Assembly (NCBI GenBank): GCA_051656645.1
Contig: JBOGCH010000002.1
Coordinates: 1-64,000 of the forward strand
DNA from: JBOGCH01 sp051656645
GTDB taxonomy: Bacteria > Bacteroidota > Bacteroidia > Bacteroidales > Marinifilaceae
Length of the DNA stretch: 64,000 nucleotides
Direction: 5' to 3'
A program made the translations under genes and the position numbers. Each line of letters opens with the position of its first letter. Position 1 is the stretch's first letter. The notes under the pieces are model-generated. The model was not told the DNA's origin and searched no databases. It worked only from the letters and a program-made list of their open reading frames with translations. This document shows, piece by piece, positions 9,230-17,924 of the stretch.

Positions 9230-9252
9230 TCATCGAAATAATGAAACACCAA

Positions 9253-9336
9253 GCCCAGATGGCGGAATAGGTAGACGCGCTAGACTCAAACTCTAGTAGT
9301 AGCAATACTGTGCGGGTTCGATTCCCGCTTTGGGTA
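9253..9336 (+). tRNA. tRNA-Leu (anticodon CAA)
   Basis: An 84-nt cloverleaf with a long variable arm. The acceptor arms GCCCAGA and TTTGGGT pair (with wobble), the anticodon stem CTAGA/TCTAG encloses the loop CTCAAAC (anticodon CAA), and the T arm is GCGGG-TTCGATT-CCCGC. The discriminator base is A. CCA is not encoded. Confidence 0.96.
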
Positions 9337-9337
9337 C

Positions 9338-9375
9338 AAAGCTCCTGAAATCACTGATTTCGGGAGCTTTTTTTA
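9338..9375 (+). terminator. Terminator after tRNA-Leu
   Basis: AAAGCTCCTGAAATCA pairs with TGATTTCGGGAGCTTT (one wobble) around a 3-nt loop, followed by more T. Confidence 0.9.
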
Positions 9376-9430
9376 TTACATCATTATACATTATTTTACA
9401 CCAACACTGTTTCTTTTATAAAAAGAATAT

Positions 9431-9438
9431 TACATTTG
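9431..9438 (+). promoter_or_regulatory. Promoter (-7) of the cobalamin riboswitch transcript
   Basis: TACATTTG fits TAnnTTTG; a weak TGTTT lies about 19 bp upstream. The RNA would start near 9445, just before the riboswitch fold. Confidence 0.6.
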
Positions 9439-9444
9439 CACCGC

Positions 9445-9632
9445 AATGGTTTCCTAGCGCGCATCATGCCGCGAAACGAATTAAAAGGGAATCGGGTGTA
9501 AATCCCGGACAGTTCCCGCTGCTGTAAGTTCCAATCCTCACTGAGGATACATAGGTTTAGGCACTCTTTGCCACTGGTTTATAACCGGGAAGGCGCTTAA
9601 ACAGGAATAAGTCAGAAGACCTGCCTTGCTTT
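9445..9632 (+). promoter_or_regulatory. Cobalamin (AdoCbl-type) riboswitch
   Basis: The conserved core is plainly readable: AAAAGGGAATCGGGTGTAAA at about 9484-9503, then CGGACAGTTCCCGCTGCTGT, GCCACTG near 9570, CCGGGAAGGCG near 9585 and the B12 box AGTCAGAAGACCTGCC (about 9610-9625). It precedes the DUF5074 lipoprotein by about 160 nt. No strong intrinsic terminator follows, so control is more likely by masking of the translation start, perhaps through the 9650-9789 segment. Cobalamin is expected to repress the downstream genes. Confidence 0.95.
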
Positions 9633-9789
9633 TGACGGATTTACAGTCTACGGGTAATAGGCAACAAATCACAACAGAGGCATTCTTCGAACTTATTTAT
9701 TGAGCTTACCATTGTGTAACGCCGTGCCATTTGCTGTAGATCCTGTTCATATTTGAAATTACTTATGTTAATATTAAATAGAAACAGAC

Positions 9790-11127
9790 ATGAAAAAAAT
9801 CATCTTTTCCCTACTACTTGCCATTTGTGCAATAACAATCTCATGTAACAACGAAGAGGAAGTTATTATTCCTCAAATAGAAATGCCCGAGATATCACTC
9901 GTCATTGAAGGTATTGAAAACAACGCGCAAATAGTACAAAACAAGGAGTTGGAGCTAAAAGCAGTAGTAACCAACTGCGAGGAGTACACCACACAATGGC
10001 AAATTAACGGAACCATTGCATGCCAAGAGCCAATATTTAAATACACACCTACAGAAATAGGCTCACAAACCATCAGCGTAACTATAGTAAATGCCGATAA
10101 AAAACAAAAAACCGAACAACTCACTCTTCATGTATATGGAAAATACAAGCATGGAACCTTTGTACTAAATGAAGGCAACATGACTACAGGTAACGGTACA
10201 CTACTTTTCATAAGTCCTGAAGGTTCCATCACCGACAGCATCTACTGCCGTGCCAACGGCCCGGGCTCTTCTCTAGGCAACACCACACAGGACCTATACA
10301 TCACCAACAACAAAGTATACATTATGTCACAAAATGGTGGCGGAGATGGACGTCTTATCGTAGCAAATGCCGAAACAATGAAAAAGGTTTCTGCTTACGA
10401 AACTCCTCTTGCCTCATTATCTATGCCTAGCCATGTTGCGGTTATAGATAATAATGCCTACATCAGAGACAATAAAGGTATCAACTACTTTAACCTTAAC
10501 ACTAACGAGCTAACATTAATTGACGGCACCTCTGGAGCTGCCAAAAACCGTATGGCAGTAATCAACAATAAAGTATTTGCTGCAGCAGGTAAAAACGTTC
10601 ACGTCCTATCCAACGGACAGGTAACTAACACCATCATTATGCCCGGCACTGTATCCGGCATAGTAAAAAGCCATGACAACCAACTGTGGGTGTCCTGCAC
10701 AACATCTCCTGCGCAAATCCTAAAGGTTGATGCTACAGATTACACAATCATTAAATCAAACTCACTAAACGATGCCAAAATAGGGGCAGGTTTTGGAGCT
10801 ACTCCCGCATTTAGTGCTAAAAACGACACTATCTACTTTAGTAATGCGTCCACAAGGATTTATCGTCACATCTTTAACCAAGATAAAACAGAATACATCA
10901 CGGATGTTACAGAGCATGTTGAGGATGCCGGAATGACTTATAACAATCTCGCCGTACACCCATTAACAGGACACGTGTATTTTACTACAATTAAAGGATA
11001 TGGTTTAAACTACCTGATAAACAACATCAGTGTTTTCAACTTTAGCACTCCTACACCTACCCTATCACAGAACTATAAAAATTATACACACTTCCCGGCC
11101 GGAATTTTCTTTACCGATAACTTCTAA
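9790..11127 (+). CDS. DUF5074 beta-propeller lipoprotein, BtuG-like candidate
   Basis: The 445-residue protein has a lipoprotein signal (lipobox TISC) with acidic residues right after it (CNNEEEV), like Bacteroidota surface-export signals. Residues 30-115 form an Ig/PKD-like domain (QIVQNKELELKAVV, QWQINGT); the rest is a YncE-type propeller (HGTFVLNEGNMTTGNGTL, SMPSHVAVIDNNAYI, GATPAFSAKNDTIYFSN), the DUF5074 layout. Because a cobalamin riboswitch precedes it, a role in surface capture of B12, as for BtuG lipoproteins in gut Bacteroides, is a reasonable inference; homology to BtuG itself I could not test. The next gene follows after 14 bp. No btuB receptor gene is adjacent. Confidence 0.8.
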   Translation: MKKIIFSLLLAICAITISCNNEEEVIIPQIEMPEISLVIEGIENNAQIVQNKELELKAVVTNCEEYTTQWQINGTIACQEPIFKYTPTEIGSQTISVTIVNADKKQKTEQLTLHVYGKYKHGTFVLNEGNMTTGNGTLLFISPEGSITDSIYCRANGPGSSLGNTTQDLYITNNKVYIMSQNGGGDGRLIVANAETMKKVSAYETPLASLSMPSHVAVIDNNAYIRDNKGINYFNLNTNELTLIDGTSGAAKNRMAVINNKVFAAAGKNVHVLSNGQVTNTIIMPGTVSGIVKSHDNQLWVSCTTSPAQILKVDATDYTIIKSNSLNDAKIGAGFGATPAFSAKNDTIYFSNASTRIYRHIFNQDKTEYITDVTEHVEDAGMTYNNLAVHPLTGHVYFTTIKGYGLNYLINNISVFNFSTPTPTLSQNYKNYTHFPAGIFFTDNF

Positions 11128-11141
11128 TAAAACACCTCATC

Positions 11142-12419
11142 ATGAAAAAAATTATTTCCCTACTCTCAGTGCTTGCATTCATAGCATTACAATCCTGTAA
11201 TGAGTCCTGCAGCGAAACGGACGTTTACACACTTCAACAAGGTGACATACGTATTGATGTGCCAACCACAGGGCTTGTAGCAACGGCAGGCATAGCAATC
11301 ACTATCAATGTAACAACAGTAACAGATGAAGGTATTAGTTACCGATGGCTACTGGAAGATAAGACAATTGCCGAAACTAAGAATTTAACCCACACATTCC
11401 CACTTCCGGGCCAATACCAACTTATCTTATGCGCAACGCAAGGCCGTGCTACGCTACGTTACACGGCTACCGTAACTGTAAACCCAAACGAGAATGCAAC
11501 CCCTTATATTACAAAAGTCATTGAATTTATGCCGGCGGTTGGACAATTTGTAAACCAACAACCAGCCTATGAGGAAGGCGACACTCAGGAAACCATGAAT
11601 CAAAAAGTATTGGAGCTTATAGGACACAACAAAGGCGAACTTGTATCGTTAGGCGGATATGGCGGATACGTCATTGTCGGATTTGACCACACCATCCAAA
11701 ACGTTAAAGGGAAACGCGATTTTAGAGTATTGGGAAACGCTTTTTTCTCCGCCGGTGGCAACAATGGCATGCTAAACAGCGGCTCATGCGAACCGGGCAT
11801 CATAATGGTTGCCTACGATGCCAACCAAAACGGTATTGCCGACAACGATGAATGGTATGAAATTGCCGGAAGCGCACATATTGATCCTACTGCCGAAGTA
11901 TGGTACCAAGCATCTGCCGACGCAGGCAACAACGTCAACCTCTACTCCAACTATGAAATAACCTACCACCGTCCCACAAACGAACCCTCAAACTCGGCCG
12001 AGTGGAACACCTACATTCGCTGGGAGGACAACCAAGGCAACTCCGGATACAAAACCAAGAATGAATTTCACCGTCAACCCTATTTTCCACAATGGATTAC
12101 TGCCGACAAACTGACATTTAAAGGCACCTGCTTGCCACAAAATGGAATTGATAAAAGTGGACAAGGCACCTTCTATGTACTCCATAAATTTCACTATGGA
12201 TATGCGGACAATGATATAAATACAGGCACCGAAGCTGCCATTGATATCGACTGGGCCGTCAATGCCAATGGCGAACGCGTAAACCTTCCGGGAGTAGACT
12301 TCATTAAAGTATATACAGGTGTAAATCAAGAAAACGGCTGGACAGGCGAATGTTCTACAGAAATTAGCGGCATTGAGGATCTTCATTTACTTGGCGAAAG
12401 CATAGACACACAAATATAA
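11142..12419 (+). CDS. Riboswitch-controlled surface lipoprotein with PKD-like domain (copy 1)
   Basis: A 425-residue lipoprotein (lipobox LQSC). Residues about 35-115 are a PKD/Ig-like domain (ISYRWLLEDKTIAETKNLTH, FPLPGQYQLIL). The remaining 300 residues are a domain often annotated only as cell surface protein beside B12 genes in Bacteroidota (VLELIGHNKGELVSLGGYGG, GSCEPGIIMVAYDANQNGIA, DDEWYEIAGSAH-like). The calcium-site-like DANQNGIADNDEW is notable. It is 14 bp behind the DUF5074 gene and so under the cobalamin riboswitch. A B12-binding role, perhaps like the BtuH lipoproteins, is inference from context. A near copy lies at 12700-13728. Confidence 0.75.
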   Translation: MKKIISLLSVLAFIALQSCNESCSETDVYTLQQGDIRIDVPTTGLVATAGIAITINVTTVTDEGISYRWLLEDKTIAETKNLTHTFPLPGQYQLILCATQGRATLRYTATVTVNPNENATPYITKVIEFMPAVGQFVNQQPAYEEGDTQETMNQKVLELIGHNKGELVSLGGYGGYVIVGFDHTIQNVKGKRDFRVLGNAFFSAGGNNGMLNSGSCEPGIIMVAYDANQNGIADNDEWYEIAGSAHIDPTAEVWYQASADAGNNVNLYSNYEITYHRPTNEPSNSAEWNTYIRWEDNQGNSGYKTKNEFHRQPYFPQWITADKLTFKGTCLPQNGIDKSGQGTFYVLHKFHYGYADNDINTGTEAAIDIDWAVNANGERVNLPGVDFIKVYTGVNQENGWTGECSTEISGIEDLHLLGESIDTQI

Positions 12420-12436
12420 AACTACACATTCTATAA

Positions 12437-12500
12437 AGCGAGGGGTATGAAATATAATATATATAATAGCCTTTCATTACTGCCTTTTCTACCCCTCGCT
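12437..12500 (+). repeat. Long-loop inverted repeat, possible terminator
   Basis: AGCGAGGGGTA (12437-12447) is mirrored by TACCCCTCGCT (12490-12500), with TGAAA/TTTCA pairing just inside. It lies 17 bp after the stop and no T run follows, so termination is uncertain. It would separate the riboswitch operon from the promoter of the second copy. Confidence 0.45.
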
Positions 12501-12624
12501 CCTACATACACAAACATCGCCGTACATAGACAGCAATACACAACGTAAATGTAACGGATTACATCTCCCCCTATTTTCTTATACTACTAACCTCAACAAT
12601 ATCATACTGTTCTATCTTTTATTC

Positions 12625-12632
12625 TATCTTTG
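12625..12632 (+). promoter_or_regulatory. Promoter (-7) of the second surface lipoprotein gene
   Basis: TATCTTTG followed by GCACCC fits the -7 element. The start would be near 12640, leaving a leader of about 60 nt with no cobalamin-riboswitch motifs. Confidence 0.55.
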
Positions 12633-12699
12633 CACCCAAATAAAATAACGTACTCAAACTTCTACAACACGCAAATACAGCTATTAAATAATAACAGTA

Positions 12700-13728
12700 A
12701 TGAAAAAAACTATTTACCTACTAACCGTTGCAGCTTTAGCAGCACTACAATCCTGCAGCAACACCGAAGTCGCTAACCAAGAGCCAGAGATTGAAACCAA
12801 AGCTACGCCATACATTACCCAAGTCATTGATTTCATGCCGGCTGTTGGACAATACATTAATCGTCAACCCAACTATGAGGAGGGCGACACACAAGAAACA
12901 ATGAATCAAAAAGTACTGGAACTCATCGGACACAACAAAAGGGACATTGTATCTCTAGGCGGGTTTGGTGGGTATGTCATTGTAGGCTTTGACCATACTA
13001 TTAAAAATATTAAAGGGAAACGCGACTTCCGCATACTAGGAAATGCCACCTATTCAACCTCATCATCAAACGGCGGCATGCTTTCAACCGGCTCCTGCGA
13101 ACCGGGCATCATCATGGTGGCCTATGATGCCAACCAAAACGGTATCCCGGACAACGATGAATGGTATGAAATTGCCGGTAGCGCACACATTGATCCCACT
13201 GCCGAAATATGGTACCAAGCATCTGTCGAGGCCGGAAACAACGTTAACCTATACCACAACTACGAAATCACCTACCACCGCCCAACAAAAGAACCCACAA
13301 ATCCCACCGAGTGGAACACATACATCCGCTGGGAAGATAATCAAGGCAACTCCGGATATAGAGCCAAAAACGAATACAATAACCAACCCTACTACCCACA
13401 GTGGATCACGGCCGACAAACTAACATTTAAAGGCACATGCCTACCTCAAAACGGTATTGACAAAAGTGGACAAGGTAAATTCTACGTGCTTCATAAATTC
13501 CACTATGGATATGCCGACAATGACATAAACACAGGTACAGAAGCAACCATTGACATAGACTGGGCAGTCAACACCAATGGCGAACGCGTAAACCTTCCAG
13601 GCGTCGATTTCATTAAAGTATACACCGGTGTTAATCAGGAAAACGGTTGGACTGGCGAATGCTCCACAGAAATTTGCGGCATTGAGGACCTACACCTACT
13701 TGGCGAAAGTATTGAATCCGCAAATTAG
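12700..13728 (+). CDS. Surface lipoprotein, shortened duplicate without the PKD domain (copy 2)
   Basis: A 342-residue lipoprotein (lipobox LQSC). From ATPYITQVIDFMPAVGQYIN to the end it matches residues 120-425 of the upstream protein at roughly 85 percent identity by eye. The 85-residue PKD-like domain is missing: a short linker (SNTEVANQEPEIETK) joins the signal peptide to the shared domain. It also lacks the riboswitch and has its own promoter at 12625. This is a tandem duplication followed by domain loss (or, the other way, domain gain in copy 1). If the shared domain binds a cobamide, this copy would be made regardless of cobalamin level. Confidence 0.75.
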   Translation: MKKTIYLLTVAALAALQSCSNTEVANQEPEIETKATPYITQVIDFMPAVGQYINRQPNYEEGDTQETMNQKVLELIGHNKRDIVSLGGFGGYVIVGFDHTIKNIKGKRDFRILGNATYSTSSSNGGMLSTGSCEPGIIMVAYDANQNGIPDNDEWYEIAGSAHIDPTAEIWYQASVEAGNNVNLYHNYEITYHRPTKEPTNPTEWNTYIRWEDNQGNSGYRAKNEYNNQPYYPQWITADKLTFKGTCLPQNGIDKSGQGKFYVLHKFHYGYADNDINTGTEATIDIDWAVNTNGERVNLPGVDFIKVYTGVNQENGWTGECSTEICGIEDLHLLGESIESAN

Positions 13729-13839
13729 CACTCTCAATCCACGCATCTTACGAGCGTGGCACAAAACAAATAACATAAATTATTGCCCTTCAAACCAACT
13801 GTTTTTGCCCCTCTCCTTTCTTCATCACCTCAAAAATCG

Positions 13840-13978
13840 CCTAACAGCCTGTTAAGGGTTTCGACTAGGTTACGACTAGGTTTCGACTAGGTTAGTACTA
13901 CTATTGGGGGTACATTGTAGTCGAAACCTAGTCGTAACCTTGCCGAAAGCTAGTCGAAACCCTTAACGGGGTGTTAGG
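13840..13978. repeat. Inverted tandem 11-mer element B1 (unit GGTTTCGACTA)
   Basis: Left arm units are at 13857-13867, 13868-13878 (A variant), 13879-13889 and 13890-13900 (degenerate). A 17-nt centre follows (13901-13917). Right arm units are at 13918-13928, 13929-13939 (A variant), 13940-13950 (degenerate) and 13951-13961. The arms are extended by tails that also pair: CCTAACAGCCTGTTAAG (13840-13856) and CTTAACGGGGTGTTAGG (13962-13978). The element sits between two genes of the same orientation, 110 bp after the stop of the duplicate lipoprotein gene. Confidence 0.9.
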
Positions 13979-14472
13979 AAAACTCACTTGCATTTGCCTT
14001 AGAGAAAGAATCCGAATATCAAACTGTGACATTTTCTGTCTGCCATCACTCTAAAAACACAATGCTACAAAACTCTATAGAGCAATACAATGCATTGATA
14101 TGTGGAGACAAGATGTTCAGTTCTTTCACAAACTACGACATCCTTAATATAATCGACACAAACTACTCGGAATTAGGAACGTGGAAACAATGGTACAGTG
14201 AGGCATATTGTTTCAAATAGAATGTAAATAATTATGATAAGATCAAGAATGATGCGTTTTCTCTAGGACAATAATTAAACTTAAAAACGTACTCAGGTGA
14301 TTGAAAAAAAAGGGAGTAGTATCGTTAATACAGCCTAGACCTCGCTCACATTATGGATAACTTTGATTTAGACATTTTTCATAAGAATATACTTAAACAT
14401 ATTAATATGTGAATATATGTAATTAATCTATATATTTACATAATAATATATAGATTAATACGACGACTAACC
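13979..14472. other. Intergenic, no supported gene
   Basis: AT-rich DNA between element B1 and the propeller lipoprotein gene. A 64-codon open frame (14026-14220) has no signal peptide, no recognisable domain and no promoter-like sequence that I could find; I do not call it a gene. The last 100 bases are very AT-rich and may hold the promoter of the 14473 gene. Confidence 0.6.
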
Positions 14473-15600
14473 ATGAGCAAATTATTTACTATTCAACTTA
14501 TTGTACTTTGTATGCTACTTGTCGGATGTCAAGATAGTAATACACGTCAGTTAACAAATACAATAACACTTACGCTTGATAATGGAGATAAGATTACGGG
14601 CATACCGGCTGACTCCATATATAGCCAGGTTCAATACATCCCACTAGAGACTAATAAGGAATCCTTTATTGGAGAGATTGATAGGGTCAAAATACAAAAC
14701 AACCTTATTCTGGCTTATAATAAAAGTATTTCTAGCCTATTTATTTTCGATATTTCAGGAAAGTATCTTACTAAATTACAGAAAAAAGGACGCGGAAATG
14801 GGGAATACCTTCAGATTGATGATTTCAATATTAAAAACGATAGACTAATCATACTTGACGGGCAGCGAAAACAGTTACTTTATTATTCTCTTCAGGAGAT
14901 GAGGTTCATTAATACATTAAACCTGAACGATTGGTATTCTCATTTCGAGTTACTCGATAATCAAATTGTACTATATTCAAATTTTTCGACTTCCGATAAG
15001 AAATATTTTAATCTTGTCAGCATTGATACAAAGCAACAACAACCTACCCGCTATATGCTACCATTCCCAGAGAGTCAAAATGGAACTTCGTATAGCACCA
15101 AATATATTTTTTGTAGTCATAACAATGCAATATATACCTCACATCCATGGAATTATTCTATTTACAAAGTTGATACTACGGATATTCAGGAAGTATTGAC
15201 CGTTGATTTTCAAGACTACTCTATGCCAGAATCTATCAGAAAAGGATCAACAGATGATAAAGACGTATACATGTCTAGATTTGATTTTGCGACTAGACCA
15301 GTTAGTGATATTGGTGATTTAATCATAACTGATAAGTATTACATTTTTTCATTTATTCATCGTTGTATGACCTATACTTGTCGTTATAATATAGACGATA
15401 AGACGCATATACACGGAGTAATTGGAGGCACAAAGAGTTTTCCTTTTTATAGACAAACATACCATGGTGTATATAAAAATAGTATTATAGGCTGTATTAA
15501 TAGCCCAACGATAGTTGATTCTAAAATGAAAAGACCGAATACGCTTAAGGATATTGATGAAATGAGTAATCCGGTGATTGCGTTATATGAGATTAAATAA
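14473..15600 (+). CDS. 6-bladed beta-propeller lipoprotein
   Basis: A 375-residue lipoprotein (lipobox LVGC at residues 16-19). The start of the mature protein (DSIYSQVQYIPLETNKESFI) and the blades with LFIFDISGKYLTKLQKKGRG and GNGEYLQIDDFNI are typical of the Bacteroidota 6-bladed propeller family (PF17170). The family is common as stand-alone surface or periplasmic lipoproteins; function is usually unknown. The gene is isolated, with 750 bp of non-coding DNA upstream and a two-way terminator downstream. The coding sequence is more AT-rich than the his operon beside it. Confidence 0.8.
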   Translation: MSKLFTIQLIVLCMLLVGCQDSNTRQLTNTITLTLDNGDKITGIPADSIYSQVQYIPLETNKESFIGEIDRVKIQNNLILAYNKSISSLFIFDISGKYLTKLQKKGRGNGEYLQIDDFNIKNDRLIILDGQRKQLLYYSLQEMRFINTLNLNDWYSHFELLDNQIVLYSNFSTSDKKYFNLVSIDTKQQQPTRYMLPFPESQNGTSYSTKYIFCSHNNAIYTSHPWNYSIYKVDTTDIQEVLTVDFQDYSMPESIRKGSTDDKDVYMSRFDFATRPVSDIGDLIITDKYYIFSFIHRCMTYTCRYNIDDKTHIHGVIGGTKSFPFYRQTYHGVYKNSIIGCINSPTIVDSKMKRPNTLKDIDEMSNPVIALYEIK

Positions 15601-15748
15601 ATTATGCTTTACAAACATTATGTTTACTGTGCATAATTATTGTATGTGTTAACTATATTAATTATCAACCCATATAGTCAATAGTCGAAATTGAGGCTAT
15701 ACAAAACGTTGTAAACTAATTGGCAGATAAAGAAAAATGATAACTAGA

Positions 15749-15803
15749 AATCCCTTTCTTTTTAATCCTACAGATAAGATTTAAAAGAAAGGGATTATTT
15801 TTA
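15749..15803. terminator. Two-way terminator between the propeller gene and the his operon
   Basis: AATCCCTTTCTTTTTAA (from 15749) pairs with TTAAAAGAAAGGGATT ending near 15796; T-rich on the plus side and A-rich upstream. It serves the convergent genes on both sides. Confidence 0.8.
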
Positions 15804-15819
15804 TGTTGTTGCAGCAAGT

Positions 15820-16434
15820 TTATTCCTTGTGGCGAGAGCGCAGAATGTCGCAAACCTCTTCCAGAGAGTAGCCTTTGGCAATGAGTAGGACAAGGTAGTG
15901 GTACATTAGGTCGGCGGCTTCGTTTAGGAATAGGGATTCGTTGTTGTCTTTGGCTTCAATGACTAGTTCAACGGCTTCTTCGCCTACTTTTTGGGCTACT
16001 TTGTTTATGCCTTTGCGAATGAGACGGGCAGTGTAGGATTGCTCGGGTGAGTCGGCGGCACGGCGACGCAGAAAGCGTTCCAGATAGAGCAGGAAGTCGG
16101 CTTCTTTGTTTTGTTCGCCCCAACAACTGTCGGTTCCGGTGTGGCAGGTTGGTCCTTCGGGGATTACTTTAATTAGTAGTGTGTCGTTGTCACAATCGGA
16201 TTGGATGGATTGTACGTTAAGAAAGTTTCCACTTGTTTCTCCTTTTGTCCACAGTTTTTGTCGGGAGCGGCTGTAAAAGCAGACGCGTCCGTCGACAAGT
16301 GTTTTATCTAGGGCTTCACTGTTCATGTAGCCCATCATTAGCACCACACGGGTACGAGAGTCTTGAATTACTGCAGGTATTAGTCCGTTGTTATCCCATT
16401 GTAGTTGTTGTGTGTTTAGTGTAATATTTTTCAT
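15820..16434 (-). CDS. hisIE: Phosphoribosyl-AMP cyclohydrolase / phosphoribosyl-ATP pyrophosphatase
   Basis: Bifunctional enzyme for steps 2 and 3 of histidine synthesis. The HisI half (about residues 1-110) has MGYMNSEALDKTL, CFYSRSRQKLWTKGETSGN and the metal-binding SDCDNDTLL and GPTCHTG motifs. The HisE half (about 115-204) has NKVAQKVGEEAVELVIEAKD and the EAADLMYHYLVLL helix. It is the last gene of the operon, overlapping hisF by 4 bp (ATGA). Confidence 0.97.
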   Translation of the reverse strand: MKNITLNTQQLQWDNNGLIPAVIQDSRTRVVLMMGYMNSEALDKTLVDGRVCFYSRSRQKLWTKGETSGNFLNVQSIQSDCDNDTLLIKVIPEGPTCHTGTDSCWGEQNKEADFLLYLERFLRRRAADSPEQSYTARLIRKGINKVAQKVGEEAVELVIEAKDNNESLFLNEAADLMYHYLVLLIAKGYSLEEVCDILRSRHKE

Positions 16435-17195
16435 AGTTTTGATGTATTAGTGGGTATGTTATTATTTTTCAATGTTTCTTTTACTTCGGCAATGGAGGTT
16501 GTTCCATAGTGGAAGATGGATGCGGCAAGGGCTGCATCGGCAGCAGTGGTTGAGAACAAGGTTACAAAGTGGGCCGCACTACCGGCTCCTCCGGATGCTA
16601 TGACGGGGATGGTGCGTTGACGCGCCAATTGGTCTACTGCTTCGTAAGCAAATCCGGCTTGGGTACCATCGCCACTCATGGTGGTAAAGAGTAGTTCGCC
16701 GGCACCGCGTGCCTCGCACTCGGCAGCCCATTCAAACAGTTCTCTGGAGGTTGCCACACGTCCGCCGCTTTTATATACGCGCCAGGTTCCTTCCTCGTAG
16801 GCAGCATCAATTGCCACTACTACGCATTGACGTCCGTAACGCGCGGCAATTTCCGTAATCAGTTCGGGACTGTTTAATGCAGCGCTATTTAGTGCTACTT
16901 TGTCTGCACCACAGGCCAGGATGGCACCTACATCGTCTACGCATGTTATACCACCGCCAACGGTGAAGGGGATGGAAATGGCACGTCCCACCTGTTCCAC
17001 CCACGCGTAACGTGTGGGACGTTTCTCGTGTGTAGCGCTTATGTCGAGGAATACCAACTCGTCGGCACCCTCATCACTGTATTTTTTTGCCAATTCGACA
17101 GGATTGCCCGCATAGCGAAGTTCCAAGAAGTTTATGCCTTTTACTGTTTGTCCGTCCTTGACGTCCAGACAGGGTATGATTCGTTTAGCTAACAT
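16431..17195 (-). CDS. hisF: Imidazole glycerol phosphate synthase, cyclase subunit
   Basis: TIM-barrel subunit that, with HisH, turns PRFAR and ammonia into imidazole glycerol phosphate and AICAR. It starts MLAKRIIPCLDVKDGQTVKG with the catalytic Asp in CLDV; the second acid is in FTTMSGDGTQAG. Length (254) is usual. A 16-bp gap separates it from hisA. Confidence 0.97.
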   Translation of the reverse strand: MLAKRIIPCLDVKDGQTVKGINFLELRYAGNPVELAKKYSDEGADELVFLDISATHEKRPTRYAWVEQVGRAISIPFTVGGGITCVDDVGAILACGADKVALNSAALNSPELITEIAARYGRQCVVVAIDAAYEEGTWRVYKSGGRVATSRELFEWAAECEARGAGELLFTTMSGDGTQAGFAYEAVDQLARQRTIPVIASGGAGSAAHFVTLFSTTAADAALAASIFHYGTTSIAEVKETLKNNNIPTNTSKL

Positions 17196-17211
17196 GATAA
17201 GAGGGTTTAGT

Positions 17212-17913
17212 TTAGTTTAGTAATCCTTCATACAGTGCTTTGCCCACAATGACGTAAGGAACACCGGCTTCGTTGAGAAGTTCAATATCTCGAGGACCTG
17301 ATACACCACCCGAGGCAATAAAGCAGTAGTCCGGCCATTGACGCATTAGTTGTTCATAAAGTGCTACGTTGGTCCCTTGCAGCATGCCGTCGGTAGCAAT
17401 ATCGGTGCACATTATCCGTTTGGCCTTGCCACTATACAAATTTAGCAGCTCATCGATGGTTGTACCCGTACGTACTTTCCAGCCGTCTGTATACACCTCA
17501 TTTCCGCGAACATCAAATCCTAGAATAATACGTTCTTTACCAAACTCGTCTAACCAGGTAAGTGTTGTTTGAGGATTGCGCTGGGCAATGCTACCCAAAC
17601 AAATACTATCGGCGCCGGCTGCAAATGCTGCGCGTATGTCCTCCACCGTGCGAAGCCCTCCGCTGTAGTCTATTATTAACGAGGTTTCTGTCGCTATACG
17701 TTGCAATACATCAATATTCATGGGTTTTCCGGCTTTAGCCCCATCCAAATCCACCAAGTGCAAACGCTTGTAGCCACGCTCCTGAAAAGCTTTGGCAACC
17801 TCTACGGGATTGGTATTGTATACTTTTGTGCTTCCGTAATCACCTTGTGAAAGGCGTACACAAGCACCGTTTATAAGATCGATAGCAGGAATTATCTCTA
17901 TATTTTGTTGCAT
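17212..17913 (-). CDS. hisA: ProFAR isomerase
   Basis: Phosphoribosylformimino-5-aminoimidazole carboxamide ribotide isomerase, an Amadori step. A TIM barrel paralogous to HisF, starting IEIIPAIDLINGACVRLSQG with the catalytic Asp in AIDL and a second in CTDIATDGMLQG. The phosphate loops are IASGGVS and DYSGGLR. The 233-residue length is slightly short but complete. Confidence 0.96.
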   Translation of the reverse strand: MQQNIEIIPAIDLINGACVRLSQGDYGSTKVYNTNPVEVAKAFQERGYKRLHLVDLDGAKAGKPMNIDVLQRIATETSLIIDYSGGLRTVEDIRAAFAAGADSICLGSIAQRNPQTTLTWLDEFGKERIILGFDVRGNEVYTDGWKVRTGTTIDELLNLYSGKAKRIMCTDIATDGMLQGTNVALYEQLMRQWPDYCFIASGGVSGPRDIELLNEAGVPYVIVGKALYEGLLN

Positions 17914-17924
17914 TATGATAGGTT

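Noticed and set aside
9330..9527. 65-codon open frame after tRNA-Leu
   Set aside because: It runs through the tRNA end, a terminator and the cobalamin riboswitch; not coding.
9650..9789. Intrinsic terminator as expression platform of the cobalamin riboswitch
   Set aside because: I found no stem followed by a T run here; control by masking of the translation start is more likely.
13043..13423. 126-codon frame inside the second surface lipoprotein gene
   Set aside because: Out-of-frame shadow rich in Pro, Thr and Asn, explained by the repetitive codon use of the real gene.
13857..13961. Inverted array taken as an integron attC site or a rho-independent terminator
   Set aside because: No integrase or attC core sites, no T run, and sister elements lie in divergent intergenic regions where no terminator is needed.
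14026..14220. 64-codon open frame after element B1
   Set aside because: No domain, signal peptide or promoter; AT-rich region where such a frame is expected by chance. Left as unsupported.
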